From contig OZ242200.1 of NCBI GenBank assembly GCA_965205995.1, positions 3,658,001 through 3,722,000 on the forward strand: DNA of 64,000 bases, read 5' to 3'. Below are positions 26,977 through 35,670 of this stretch, piece by piece. The translations under genes and the position numbers were made by a program. Positions within the stretch are counted from its first letter, which is position 1; each line of letters opens with the position of its first letter. The stretch is from MPNO01 sp965205995. GTDB taxonomy: Bacteria; Pseudomonadota; Alphaproteobacteria; MPNO01. The notes below the pieces were generated by a model. It did no database searches. It saw only the letters and a list, made by a program, of their open reading frames with translations, and was not told the origin of the DNA.

Positions 26977-28794
26977 TCATTCGGCGGCGCGCTGCGCCCG
27001 CTTGCGCGCGTGCGGGTCGAGCAGCGCCTTGCGCAGCCGGATGCTCTTCGGCGTTACCTCGACCAGCTCGTCTCCGGCGATATAGGAGATCGCCTCCTCC
27101 AGCCGCAGCCTGCGCGCCGGCGTCAGGCGGATCGCGTCGTCCTTGCCGGCGGCGCGGATATTGGTGAGCTGCTTGGCCTTGAGCGGGTTGACTTCGAGGT
27201 CGTTGTTCCGGCTGTGCTCGCCGACGATCATCCCGCGATAGACGCGCTCGCCCGGCTCGACGAAGAGAATGCCGCGCTCCTCGAGATTGTGGAGCGCGTA
27301 TCCCACCGCTTCTCCGTCGCCGGTGGAGATCAGCGCGCCGCGCCGCCGGTCATCCAGCGACCCGCGATGCGGGCCGTAGCCGTGGAAGACGCGGCTCATC
27401 ACCCCGGTGCCGCGGGTATCGTTCATCAGGACGCCCAGGAAACCGATCAGCCCGCGCGACGGCGCGATGAAGCCGAGCCGTGTCTTGCCGCCGCCCGACG
27501 GGCGCATGTCGGACATTTCTCCGCGGCGGCGGCCGAGCGACTCGACGACGACACCGACATAGGCGTCGTCGACGTCGACGATCACCTCCTCGAGCGGTTC
27601 CAGCCGGGCGCCGGTCCCGGGGTCGGCGCGGTAGAGCACGCGCGGGCGCGAGACCGAGAGCTCGAAGCCTTCGCGCCTGAAGGTCTCGATCAGGACGCCG
27701 AGCTGCAGCTCGCCGCGGCCGCGCACCTCGATCCCGTCCTCGCCCTCGATCGGCCTGAGATCGATGGCGACATTGCTTTCGGCTTCGCGGAACAGGCGGT
27801 CGCGCAGCAGGCGCGAGGTCACCTTGTCGCCGTCGTGGCCGGCGAGCGGCGAATCGTTGATCGTGAACCGCATCGCCAGCGTCGGCGGGTCGACCGGGGT
27901 TGCGGCGAGCAGGGCCGGCTGTTCCGCCGTGGCGATGGTATCGGCGACGGTCGCCGTCTTGAGCCCGGCGATGGCCACGATGTCGCCGGCCAGCACCCGC
28001 CGGGCGGGTTCGCGCGCGAGCCCGTTGAAGGTCATCAGCTTGGTCATGCGCGCCTGTTCGACCGTCTCGCCGTCGGGGTTGAGAGCCGTCACCGGCATGT
28101 TGACCTCGGCCGTGCCGGAGGCGATGCGCCCGGTCAGGATCCGGCCGAGATGGGTGTCGTATTCGAGGATGCTGGCGAGCATGGCGAAGGCGCCGTCCCG
28201 GTCGCTCGCCGGCGGCGCGACATTGGTCAGGATGGCATCGAAGAGGGGCTCCATCCCGACCCTCGGCGCTTCCAGCTCGTCCGCCGCCCAGCCCTCCCTG
28301 GCGGAGGCGTAGAGGGTCGGAAAATCGAGCTGTTTCTCGTTCGCGCCGAGCACGGCGAACAGATCGAACACCGCATCGACGACCGCGTGCGGCCGGCCGT
28401 CGCGGCGGTCCACCTTGTTGATCACCACAATCGGCGCGAGCCCGCGCCCGAGCGCCTTGGCGAGGACGAACTTGGTCTGCGGCATCGGGCCTTCGACGGC
28501 ATCGACCAGAAGCAGCGCGCCATCCACCATCGACAGGATGCGCTCCACCTCGCCGCCGAAATCGGCATGGCCCGGGGTGTCGACGATGTTGATCTTGGTT
28601 CCGCCCCACAGCACGGCGGTGCATTTGGCGAGGATGGTGATCCCGCGCTCGCGTTCCTGGTCATTGGAATCCAGCGCGCGATCGGCCATGCGCTGGTTGG
28701 CGCGCACCGCGCCCACGGCGCGGAGCATCGAATCGACAAGCGTCGTCTTGCCGTGATCGACATGCGCGATCAAGGCGATGTTGCGGAGGTCCAT
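26977..28794 (-). CDS. typA: Translational GTPase TypA (BipA)
   Basis: A 605-residue GTPase of the EF-G group. G1 is AHVDHGKTT, G2 RGITI, G3 DTPGHADFGGE, G4 NKVD. Domain II and the TypA-specific C-terminal domain (EGERVYRGMIVGEHSRNNDL-like region, residues near 490-530) follow. It binds the ribosome and aids 50S assembly or stress translation. The ATG at 28794 gives MDLRNIALIAHVDHGKTT, the canonical start; the open frame upstream to 29130 is antisense to the neighbouring kinase. Confidence 0.97.
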   Translation of the reverse strand: MDLRNIALIAHVDHGKTTLVDSMLRAVGAVRANQRMADRALDSNDQERERGITILAKCTAVLWGGTKINIVDTPGHADFGGEVERILSMVDGALLLVDAVEGPMPQTKFVLAKALGRGLAPIVVINKVDRRDGRPHAVVDAVFDLFAVLGANEKQLDFPTLYASAREGWAADELEAPRVGMEPLFDAILTNVAPPASDRDGAFAMLASILEYDTHLGRILTGRIASGTAEVNMPVTALNPDGETVEQARMTKLMTFNGLAREPARRVLAGDIVAIAGLKTATVADTIATAEQPALLAATPVDPPTLAMRFTINDSPLAGHDGDKVTSRLLRDRLFREAESNVAIDLRPIEGEDGIEVRGRGELQLGVLIETFRREGFELSVSRPRVLYRADPGTGARLEPLEEVIVDVDDAYVGVVVESLGRRRGEMSDMRPSGGGKTRLGFIAPSRGLIGFLGVLMNDTRGTGVMSRVFHGYGPHRGSLDDRRRGALISTGDGEAVGYALHNLEERGILFVEPGERVYRGMIVGEHSRNNDLEVNPLKAKQLTNIRAAGKDDAIRLTPARRLRLEEAISYIAGDELVEVTPKSIRLRKALLDPHARKRAQRAAE

Positions 28795-28838
28795 GACGGG
28801 CGCGTCCTGCCGTGAAGATCCCTGAAAGCGGCCGCTGT

Positions 28839-29831
28839 TCACGCCTTGGGAAGAAGATCGGCAAGCCGGGCGTGGGGGCGCGCGCCGTAATGGCCGATGA
28901 CTTCGGCCGCGGCGATCGCCCCGATGCGCCCGCAAAGCGCCGGCTCGTAACCGCGGGTGAGCCCGAACAGCACGCCGGCGGCGTAGAGATCGCCGGCCCC
29001 CGTGGTGTCGACGACCTGCGCGACCGGCGCCGCGGTCACTTCGGAGACCTCTCCATCCGCGAAGATCGAGGAGCCGGCGGCGCCTCTGGTGAGCGCCGCG
29101 AAAGCGCAATCGGCGCCCGCAAGACGGCATGCCTCGTCGAAGCTGTCGACCTCGTAAAGCGCCGTGATCTCGGCCTCGTTGGCGAACAGGATGTCGATAT
29201 GGCCGCGCACGAGATGGCGGAACGCGGCGCGGTGGCGCTCGACGCAGAACGGATCGGAGAGCGAGAGCGCGACCTTGCGGCCCGCGCCATGGGCGAGCTC
29301 GGCCGCCCTTACGAACGCCGCCTTTGCCTGCTCCTGGTCGAACAAATAGCCCTCCATATAGGTGATCGCGGCCTCGCCGATCAGCCGCGGGTCCACGTCT
29401 TCGGGCCCGAAGGCGGTCGAGATGCCGAGAAAGGTGAGCATGGTCCGTTCGGCATCGGGGGTGACGAAGACCAGACAGCGCGCGGTCTCCAGCCCTTCGG
29501 CCGCCGCGGGCGAATGGTATTCCACGCCGATTGCCCCGATGTCGTTGCGGAAGACCGCGCCCAGCCTGTCGCCGCCGACCTTGCCGAGAAAGCCGCCTTT
29601 GCCGCCGAGCGAGGCGAGCCCGGCGATGGTGTTCGCCGCCGACCCGCCCGAAACCTCGATCCCCTTTTCCAGAAAGTGCCTGAGGGCGGCCGCCCGCTGG
29701 GCATCGATCAACGTCGTCGCGCCTTTTCGCAATTCCAGCGCGGCGAGGGTGGCGTCGTCGGTCTGTACCACGACATCGACGATCGCGTTACCGAGGCCAA
29801 CGGCGTCGAACGGCGCGGGGGCGGCGGCCAT
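28839..29831 (-). CDS. PfkB-family carbohydrate/adenosine kinase
   Basis: A 330-residue ribokinase-fold enzyme. PfkB signature 1 is visible as GGSAANTIAGLASLGGKGGF and signature 2 as VVDTTGAGDLYAAGVLFGL with the catalytic Asp. The N-terminus DAVGLGNAIVDVVVQTDD and overall order match the alphaproteobacterial adenosine-kinase-like group. The nucleoside or sugar substrate is not certain. The ATG at 29831 is the start; an extension toward 30167 would run antisense through the next gene. Confidence 0.88.
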   Translation of the reverse strand: MAAAPAPFDAVGLGNAIVDVVVQTDDATLAALELRKGATTLIDAQRAAALRHFLEKGIEVSGGSAANTIAGLASLGGKGGFLGKVGGDRLGAVFRNDIGAIGVEYHSPAAAEGLETARCLVFVTPDAERTMLTFLGISTAFGPEDVDPRLIGEAAITYMEGYLFDQEQAKAAFVRAAELAHGAGRKVALSLSDPFCVERHRAAFRHLVRGHIDILFANEAEITALYEVDSFDEACRLAGADCAFAALTRGAAGSSIFADGEVSEVTAAPVAQVVDTTGAGDLYAAGVLFGLTRGYEPALCGRIGAIAAAEVIGHYGARPHARLADLLPKA

Positions 29832-29952
29832 GGGGATGTCTCCGGGTGCGGGATGTCGCGGCTGTCGAGCCGCGCCAGTATACTCGCAGCGCCGGGCCGG
29901 GCGAACCCGCGCGAACCCGCGCTGGGCCCCAGACACAGTCCGAGTTGCGCCG

Positions 29953-30624
29953 ATGCCCAGGAATTTCCTCCTCGCCGTTCGACAGGCATTCGATCCGACC
30001 TTCCGCGTGGTGGCCCTCAAGACGGTCGCGATCTCGGCGGCGTTGTTCGTCGCGCTGATCCTGGCGCTGCGCTGGGCGCTCGACGCGATCGTCCTGATCG
30101 GCATCGACTGGCTCGACTGGACGATCAGGGCGGTCGCGGGGGTCGGCGCGGTTGTCGTGGGGGTCATGCTCTTCCCGCTCGTCGCGGCAATCGTCGTCGG
30201 GCTGTTCCTCGACGAAATCGCCGACGCGGTCGACGCGAGGCACTATCCCGACAGACCGGCGGCGCCGAGGCAGTCCATTCTTTCCTCGACGGTCTCGACC
30301 GCGAAGCTCATCCTGGTCGCCTTGGCGCTCAACATCCTGGCCCTGCCGCTGTATCTTGTACCGGGAGTGAATTTTTTTGTTTTCTACGGGTTGAACGGCT
30401 ATCTATTGGGCCGTGAATATTTTGAGTTGGTCGCGCTGCGCCGGCTGGAGCCGCGCGCGACGCGGCGCGTGTACAAGAATTCCCGGTGGCGGGTCTTTGT
30501 CGGAGGGGTTCTCATCACGCTTCTATTGAGCGTCCCTATCATCAATTGGTTGATGCCCATGATCGCGACAGCGTTTATGGTGCATGAGTTTAACGCCATG
30601 GAACGGCGCCAAGCGGGGATTTGA
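29953..30624 (+). CDS. EI24/CysZ-like integral membrane protein
   Basis: A 223-residue membrane protein with about five hydrophobic segments. The block NFFVFYGLNGYLLGREYFELVA, typical of the EI24 domain (PF07264), is followed by a basic stretch. CysZ, the best-known member, carries sulfate, but alphaproteobacterial EI24 proteins are mostly uncharacterised and this one is only family-level. The ATG at 29953 is preferred; it is divergent from the PfkB kinase gene. Confidence 0.82.
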   Translation: MPRNFLLAVRQAFDPTFRVVALKTVAISAALFVALILALRWALDAIVLIGIDWLDWTIRAVAGVGAVVVGVMLFPLVAAIVVGLFLDEIADAVDARHYPDRPAAPRQSILSSTVSTAKLILVALALNILALPLYLVPGVNFFVFYGLNGYLLGREYFELVALRRLEPRATRRVYKNSRWRVFVGGVLITLLLSVPIINWLMPMIATAFMVHEFNAMERRQAGI

Positions 30625-30658
30625 AGTCGCGGTTCGGCCGGATTCGGGGGCAGAACGG

Positions 30659-31312
30659 ATGAACACGCCGTCGGACGCCGACCAGGGGGTATTGGATATG
30701 TTCAGTCGTAAAAAGAACGACGCCGAAGAGGCGAATAACGGGGCGGAGGGCGTGTCCGGAGCGGTCCGCGAGACCGCGGACCCGGATGCCGAGGCAACAC
30801 TCGACGTGCCGTCCAGGGAACCACCGGCGGTAGCGGTGGCGGCAGCGACATCGACGCCTGTCGTCCATGCCCGGCCGGCGCGGCGCACGGCCAAGCCCCC
30901 TCAGGAGCCGGTTCGCCGTATCGTTCCCGGCGCCGACAGCGAGGGCAAGTGTCTCGTCGTCAGCCGCAACATCTCGCTCAGCGGCCGGATCAAGTCCTGC
31001 GAAAAGCTCATCGTCGAGGGCTCCGTCGAGACCGAGATCGACGGTTGCCGCGAACTGGAAGTCGCCCGGACCGGGGTCTTCAAGGGAAATGCGGAAGTCG
31101 AGACGGCGGATATCAGCGGGTCGGTCGAAGGATCCCTGACCGCCCGCGAAATTCTGGTCGTGCGGGCTTCGGGACGCATCCGGGGCAACATCTCCTACGG
31201 CCAGCTCGAGGTCGAGCGCGGCGGTATCCTCGTTGGCGAGATCCAGCCCTGCTCGGACGACGATTCGTGCGAGACGGCCCCCGTCCTCGCGGCCGAGTCG
31301 CCGGTCGGCTAA
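30659..31312 (+). CDS. Bactofilin family protein
   Basis: Up to 217 residues. A disordered, Ala/Pro/Glu-rich N-terminus of about 80 residues precedes the right-handed beta-helix bactofilin core. The core begins CLVVSRNISLSGRIKSCEKL and runs through repeats such as VEGSVETEIDGCRELEV and ASGRIRGNISYGQLEVERGG. Bactofilins polymerise into cytoskeletal filaments that organise cell-wall synthesis or polar structures. ATG 30659 and ATG 30698 (giving MFSRKKNDAEE, a start seen in other bactofilins) are both possible; the second has a GGGGG stretch upstream. Confidence 0.88.
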   Translation: MNTPSDADQGVLDMFSRKKNDAEEANNGAEGVSGAVRETADPDAEATLDVPSREPPAVAVAAATSTPVVHARPARRTAKPPQEPVRRIVPGADSEGKCLVVSRNISLSGRIKSCEKLIVEGSVETEIDGCRELEVARTGVFKGNAEVETADISGSVEGSLTAREILVVRASGRIRGNISYGQLEVERGGILVGEIQPCSDDDSCETAPVLAAESPVG

Positions 31313-31315
31313 ACC

Positions 31316-31822
31316 ATTTCCGCCGCCCGCCGATTCCTGTTTGTCGGCGCCTTGGTGGCGACCGTCGCCGGCTGCCGCATCGACGGCCTGGTGAGGCCGC
31401 AGCACACCGCGCCCCCCGCCGCCCGCGCCCCGCAGGAACAGCCATTGCCCGCCCTGCCGGGCGGCGGGGAAGCATCGGCCGCGCCGGTCGAGTCCGCCTC
31501 CACCGGGGCGCCGCCGCCCGAGCCCGAGCAGGAAGCGGCGCCCGATATCAGCCCCGACAGTCTGCTTGGCCTCGATCGGAAGTCGGTCAGGGCGCTGCTG
31601 GGCCGACCGTCCTTCATCCGCCGCGAAAAGCCCATGGAGCTCTGGCGCTACCGCCACGGCGGTTGCGCGCTCGCACTGTTTCTCTACGGCGACACGGCGG
31701 GCGGCGCGGATTCCTTCCGGGTTCGTCACGTCGAGTCCTGGGCGCCGGGCGGCGCGGAAACGCCGCCCGGGGCGTGCCTGAACGCCCTTGCCCGGCGCGC
31801 CCGGCAGCAACCGACCGGCTAG
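31316..31822 (+). CDS. Putative lipoprotein, start codon unclear
   Basis: The frame encodes a lipoprotein-like N-terminus AARRFLFVGALVATVAGC with a lipobox ending at Cys, then a Pro/Ala/Glu-rich linker, then a compact C-terminal domain (LGLDRKSVRALLGRPSFIRRE, ELWRYRHGGCALALFLY). That domain resembles SmpA/BamE-like outer-membrane lipoproteins in its LLGxP and WxY pattern, a weak inference. No ATG or GTG precedes the signal segment. TTG at 31352 would leave only seven residues before the Cys, so ATT at 31316 or CTG at 31337 may be used. It starts 3 bp after the bactofilin stop. Confidence 0.65.
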   Translation: MSAARRFLFVGALVATVAGCRIDGLVRPQHTAPPAARAPQEQPLPALPGGGEASAAPVESASTGAPPPEPEQEAAPDISPDSLLGLDRKSVRALLGRPSFIRREKPMELWRYRHGGCALALFLYGDTAGGADSFRVRHVESWAPGGAETPPGACLNALARRARQQPTG

Positions 31823-31824
31823 CT

Positions 31825-32469
31825 TCAGACAGTCTTGGCCCTGTAGCGACAGAGATCGGCGACGACGCAGGCCGGGCAATCGGGCTGCCGAGCCTTGCAG
31901 GTATAGCGTCCGTGCAGGATCAGCCGGTGATGGGCGTGGTCCTTCCAGCGCAAGGGGGTGCGGCGGACCAGGGCGTCCTCGACCGCGCGGACATCCTTGC
32001 CAGGGGCGAGGGCGGTCCGGTTGCTGACCCGGAAGACATGGGTGTCGACCGCGATCGTCGGCTGGCCGAATGCGATGTTGAGGACGACATTGGCGGTCTT
32101 GCGTCCCACCCCGGGCAGGGTTTGGAGCGCCTCCCGGTCGTCGGGAACCGCGCCGCCGAAATCCGCGACCAGCGCCTCGGACAGCGCGATCACGTTCTTC
32201 GCCTTGTTGCGGTAGAGCCCGATGGTGCGGATATGGTCACGCAGCCTGGCTTCGCCGAGCGCGATCATTTTCTCCGGCGTATCGGCGACGGCGAACAGGG
32301 GCCCCGTTGCCTTGTTGACTCCGACATCGGTGGCCTGCGCCGACAGGACGACGGCGACGAGCAGGGTGAAATGGTTCCGGTATTCGAGCTCGCCCTTGGG
32401 GGCGGGCATCGTCTCGGCGAGGCGGCGGTAGAACGCCTCGACATCGGCGAGCGGCATGGGTCGCGGCAT
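31825..32469 (-). CDS. nth: Endonuclease III (DNA glycosylase/AP lyase)
   Basis: A 214-residue HhH-GPD glycosylase. The helix-hairpin-helix is LPGVGRKTANVV with the catalytic lysine, and the catalytic aspartate is in IAVDTHVFRVSNR. The C-terminal [4Fe-4S] ligands are in CKARQPDCPACVVADLC (C-x6-C-x2-C-x5-C). It removes oxidised pyrimidines in base excision repair. It is convergent with the lipoprotein gene, 2 bp apart. Confidence 0.97.
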   Translation of the reverse strand: MPRPMPLADVEAFYRRLAETMPAPKGELEYRNHFTLLVAVVLSAQATDVGVNKATGPLFAVADTPEKMIALGEARLRDHIRTIGLYRNKAKNVIALSEALVADFGGAVPDDREALQTLPGVGRKTANVVLNIAFGQPTIAVDTHVFRVSNRTALAPGKDVRAVEDALVRRTPLRWKDHAHHRLILHGRYTCKARQPDCPACVVADLCRYRAKTV

Positions 32470-32560
32470 CGCAAGAGACTAGCGCCGCCGCCGCCCGGGT
32501 CAATCGGCGGCGACCTCGGAAGCCTTGGCTCGGCCGGCAAACCGGGACTATGATTTGCCG

Positions 32561-33079
32561 ATGAACCCCGAGGCAGAGCCGGTCTTCCACGCGACTCTCG
32601 AGCCGCACCGCAGCCTGAGCCCGAGCGGCTTTGTCGTCCTGATGGGCGCGATCGCCGCGGTGGCGTTCGGCGCCGGGCTGGCCTTCGCGCTGGTGGGCGC
32701 CTGGCCGGTATTCGGCTTTTTCGGGCTCGACGTTGCGCTGATCTATGTCGCGTTCAAGGCGAGTTACCGCAGCGGCCGCATGCACGAGACGCTGCGCCTG
32801 ACCGACACCGCGCTTACCGTCGAGCGCGTCGGTCCGGGCCGGCGAAGCCAGTGCTGGCGCTTTCAGCCCTACTGGCTGCGGGTGGAGATGGACGACCCGC
32901 CGCGGCACGAAAGCCAGCTCGTCCTGACCTCGCATGGCCGGCGTCTGGCAGTCGGCGGGTTCCTCGCGCCGGAGGAGCGGGTTGAACTCGCGCACGCCCT
33001 GAGGGACGCGCTGGAACGCCTCAAACGCCCGCCAATGGCCGCCCGGGCGGCGCAAGATTCGGGTGGCCCGCCGCTCTAG
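32561..33079 (+). CDS. DUF2244 domain-containing membrane protein
   Basis: A 172-residue protein with two transmembrane helices (residues about 25-68) and a cytosolic PH-like tail ending ERVELAHALRDALERL. PxxSLSPxGF-like and HESQLVLTSHGRRLAVGGFLAPEE blocks match the DUF2244 family. The function is unknown; these genes in alphaproteobacteria are often beside nth, as here. The ATG at 32561 is preferred over an earlier in-frame start. Confidence 0.83.
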   Translation: MNPEAEPVFHATLEPHRSLSPSGFVVLMGAIAAVAFGAGLAFALVGAWPVFGFFGLDVALIYVAFKASYRSGRMHETLRLTDTALTVERVGPGRRSQCWRFQPYWLRVEMDDPPRHESQLVLTSHGRRLAVGGFLAPEERVELAHALRDALERLKRPPMAARAAQDSGGPPL

Positions 33080-33126
33080 GCGTTCCTATCGTCGGCATCG
33101 AACTGCTTGCGGCAAGGAGGCGGCGG

Positions 33127-33987
33127 ATGGACGGGGACGCGACCTACACCAGGATCGAGCGGGCAATCCGCTTTATCGAGGACAACAGGCTCGACCAGCC
33201 GGGGCTGGAAGACATCGCCGCGGGCGTCGGGATGAGCCCCTTCCATCTGCAACGCCTGTTCACCGCCTGGGCGGGGGTAAGCCCGAAACTGTTTCTCCGC
33301 TATGTCACGCTCGACCACGCGCGCGAGGCGCTGATGGATGCGCGCTCGGTGCTGGACACCGCGCTCGATGTGGGGCTGTCGGGACCGGGCCGGCTCCACG
33401 ATCTGTTCGTCACTCTGGAGGCGGCGACGCCGGGCGAGGTCGGCGCCGGCGGGTGTGGAATCGAGATCCGCTACGGTCGACATGACGGCCCGTTCGGGCG
33501 GTTCCTGGTCGCTGCGACCGAACGCGGCGTCTGCCGCATCGCCTTCGAACAGGAAAGCGAGGATCCGGTGGCGGCGCTCGCCGCCGCCTGGCCCAACGCG
33601 CGGCTCGTCGAGGACGCGGCGCATACATGGCGGGTGGCCGGCGAGGCGCTCGCCCGCGGGGGAAGTGCCGGCGCTGCCCCGATCCGCCTTTGGACGCGGG
33701 GCACCAATTTCCAGATCAAGGTGTGGGAAGCGCTCCTGCGGGTGCCGCCGGGGCGGCTGGTGCGCTATGGCGACATCGCGCAGGCGATCGGCCGGGCCGG
33801 AGCGAACCGCGCGGTCGGGCGGGCGGTCGGCGCCAACCCGATCGCGGTGCTGATACCGTGCCACCGGGTGATCCGGGCTTCCGGCCGGTTCGAGACCGCC
33901 TATCGCTGGGGCAGCGCGCGCAAGCGAGCGTTGATCGCGTGGGAAGCCGCCCGCCGGGACCGCGCAGCCTCCGGCGCCGCCGCTTGA
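33127..33987 (+). CDS. AraC-type regulator fused to O6-methylguanine-DNA methyltransferase
   Basis: A 286-residue Ada-like protein. The N-terminal AraC helix-turn-helix domain (LEDIAAGVGMSPFHLQRLF) is followed by an AdaB methyltransferase domain. The alkyl-acceptor cysteine lies in IPCHRVIRASG. The canonical N-terminal Ada phosphotriester-repair domain with its zinc cysteines is absent. It could repair O6-methylguanine and may regulate an adaptive response, but the usual methyl-phosphotriester switch is missing. It is convergent with dapB, 4 bp apart. Confidence 0.9.
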   Translation: MDGDATYTRIERAIRFIEDNRLDQPGLEDIAAGVGMSPFHLQRLFTAWAGVSPKLFLRYVTLDHAREALMDARSVLDTALDVGLSGPGRLHDLFVTLEAATPGEVGAGGCGIEIRYGRHDGPFGRFLVAATERGVCRIAFEQESEDPVAALAAAWPNARLVEDAAHTWRVAGEALARGGSAGAAPIRLWTRGTNFQIKVWEALLRVPPGRLVRYGDIAQAIGRAGANRAVGRAVGANPIAVLIPCHRVIRASGRFETAYRWGSARKRALIAWEAARRDRAASGAAA

Positions 33988-33991
33988 CCGC

Positions 33992-34798
33992 TCAGAGGCC
34001 GAGCACGTCGGCCATGCCGTAGAGGCCGGGCGGCTGCGTCGCGGCCCAGCGCGCCGCATGCACCGCGCCGCGCGAGAAGATGCGCCGCGAGGAGGCCTTG
34101 TGGGTGAGCTCCAGCCGCTCGCCCTCGACCGCGAACACCACCGAGTGGTCGCCCACGACATCGCCCCCGCGGAGCACGGCGAAGCCGATATCGCCCTGCC
34201 TGCGTGCGCCGGTATGGCCCTGGCGCGCCATCTGGGACACCGCGTCGAGCGCCACCTTGCGCCCTTCCGCGGCGGCGCGGCCGAGGCCGATCGCGGTGCC
34301 GGACGGCGCATCCACCTTGTGCTTGTGGTGCATCTCGACGATCTCGATGTCGAAGCGGTCGTCGAGAATGCCGGCAACCTGCCGCGTGAGCGCGAACAGG
34401 ATGTTGACCGCGAGGCTCATATTGGGCGCAACGACGATCGGGGCGCCGGCAGCGGCGTCGCGGATCGCCCGTTCCTGCGCGCCGTCGAGCCCGGTGGTGC
34501 CGATGACATGCGGCGTTCCCGCCTTCCCCGCCATGGCCGCGTGGCGCGCCGACGCCTCGGGCAGCGAGAACTCGATCGCGACCCGGGCGCGGTCGAAGAC
34601 CCGGGCCGGTTCGTCGCCGATCGGGATGCCGAGCGCGCCCACGCCGGCGCGCGCGCCCGCGTCTTCGCCGATCGCCGGATGGCCGGCGACATCGGCCGCG
34701 GCGACGAGCGTGCAACCCTCGGTATCGAATATCTCCTGGACCACCGCCGCCCCCATCCGGCCGGCCGCCCCGATCACGCCAATTTCCAGATCCGCCAT
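33992..34798 (-). CDS. dapB: 4-hydroxy-tetrahydrodipicolinate reductase
   Basis: A 268-residue DapB. The Rossmann motif GVIGAAGRMG opens the protein. The catalytic and substrate-binding block EMHHKHKVDAPSGTA is intact, as is APNMSLAVNILF. It reduces hydroxy-tetrahydrodipicolinate in the diaminopimelate and lysine pathway, supplying peptidoglycan. sspB lies 91 bp upstream on the same strand. Confidence 0.97.
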   Translation of the reverse strand: MADLEIGVIGAAGRMGAAVVQEIFDTEGCTLVAAADVAGHPAIGEDAGARAGVGALGIPIGDEPARVFDRARVAIEFSLPEASARHAAMAGKAGTPHVIGTTGLDGAQERAIRDAAAGAPIVVAPNMSLAVNILFALTRQVAGILDDRFDIEIVEMHHKHKVDAPSGTAIGLGRAAAEGRKVALDAVSQMARQGHTGARRQGDIGFAVLRGGDVVGDHSVVFAVEGERLELTHKASSRRIFSRGAVHAARWAATQPPGLYGMADVLGL

Positions 34799-34889
34799 GC
34801 CCCCACCCGAAGGATTGGTTCAACGGAACGCATCATAGCCGATCCGCGACCGGGCCGGGTCACGGCCCGCGAGTGCGGAGACCGGGCGG

Positions 34890-35348
34890 TCAGGTCTTGC
34901 GGAACTTGTCGAGCGTGACCACGGTGGAGGTCCCGGGACCGGCTTGCCGCTCTTCTGCGGGCGCGTCTGCCGCTTCGCCCTTGGGCTGCGGTCCGAAGCG
35001 GAGGCCGAAATTGACCGCGGGATCCATGAAGCCGGTCACTGACTCGAACGGCACGGTGAGGCGTTCGGACTTGCCGCCAAAGGAAAGGGTGACGGAAAAC
35101 CCGTCATCGCGGACTTCCAGCCCCCAGTACTGGCGCTGGAGGACGATGGTCATCTCGTCCGGGTAGCGGGCGCGCAGATGCTCCGGGATCGTCACGCCGT
35201 GATGCCGCGTGCGGAAGGAAATGTAGTAGTGGTGGTTGCCGGGCAGACCCCGCTCTTCGACGAGGGCGAGCGCGTCCCGCATCACGAGGCGCAGCGCGCG
35301 TTCCATCAAGTCCTGATACGGGACGAGGGAGTCTTCTGTCGTCGACAT
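34890..35348 (-). CDS. sspB: ClpXP adaptor protein SspB (alpha type)
   Basis: A 152-residue protein of the alphaproteobacterial SspB family. Core blocks are GLPGNHHYYISFRTRHHGV and MTIVLQRQYWGLEVRDDGF, and the C-terminus carries the short hydrophobic ClpX-docking tail (STVVTLDKFRKT). SspB tethers SsrA-tagged proteins to ClpXP. It lies directly downstream of ssrA on the same strand, so tag and adaptor may share a transcript. The ATG at 35348 is chosen over 35369. Confidence 0.93.
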   Translation of the reverse strand: MSTTEDSLVPYQDLMERALRLVMRDALALVEERGLPGNHHYYISFRTRHHGVTIPEHLRARYPDEMTIVLQRQYWGLEVRDDGFSVTLSFGGKSERLTVPFESVTGFMDPAVNFGLRFGPQPKGEAADAPAEERQAGPGTSTVVTLDKFRKT

Positions 35349-35383
35349 CACCCTGGCCTGGCATCGCAAGCGGGTCCAAGAGT

Positions 35384-35664
35384 GGGGGGCTTCTGTTGCC
35401 CGGCGCCCCCCGAACCGCGCTTACCTAGCCAGGCTAAGCAGCGAGTGCCAAATCGTTGTCGTTGGCATCTTTCAGGTCGGCCCGATAACGGCGGTACCAT
35501 GCCGGGCGAAAAACCAGTCTTTACACGCGCGTCGATCCTGTTTCGCCCCCATGGAACCCGCGCGGCGGCTGCGGGAAAGAGGTTTGGTGGAGGCGCCGGG
35601 TACTGCCCCCGGGTCCGCATCGCTTATTACACAAGCCGTTTATCGCCATAGCCGGCTGACCGGC
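35384..35664 (-). ncRNA. ssrA: Permuted two-piece tmRNA (alpha type)
   Basis: Read on the minus strand, the acceptor piece comes first and ends in encoded CCA at 35587-35585. Its T-arm has stem CCGGG (35612-35608), a seven-base loop and stem CCCGG (35600-35596). A 34-base spacer follows (35584-35551). The coding piece then begins at 35550 with GGGGGCGAAACAGGATCGAC, the conserved tmRNA 5' end. GGGGGCG (35550-35544) pairs with CGCCTCC (35595-35589), including the G3-U70 alanine identity pair. The tag frame starts at resume codon GCC 35466 and encodes ANDNDLALAA, then TAG (35436-35434). A 7-bp stem-loop at 35411-35384 closes the coding piece. Outer ends are approximate. Confidence 0.95.
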
Positions 35665-35670
35665 CCTTGC

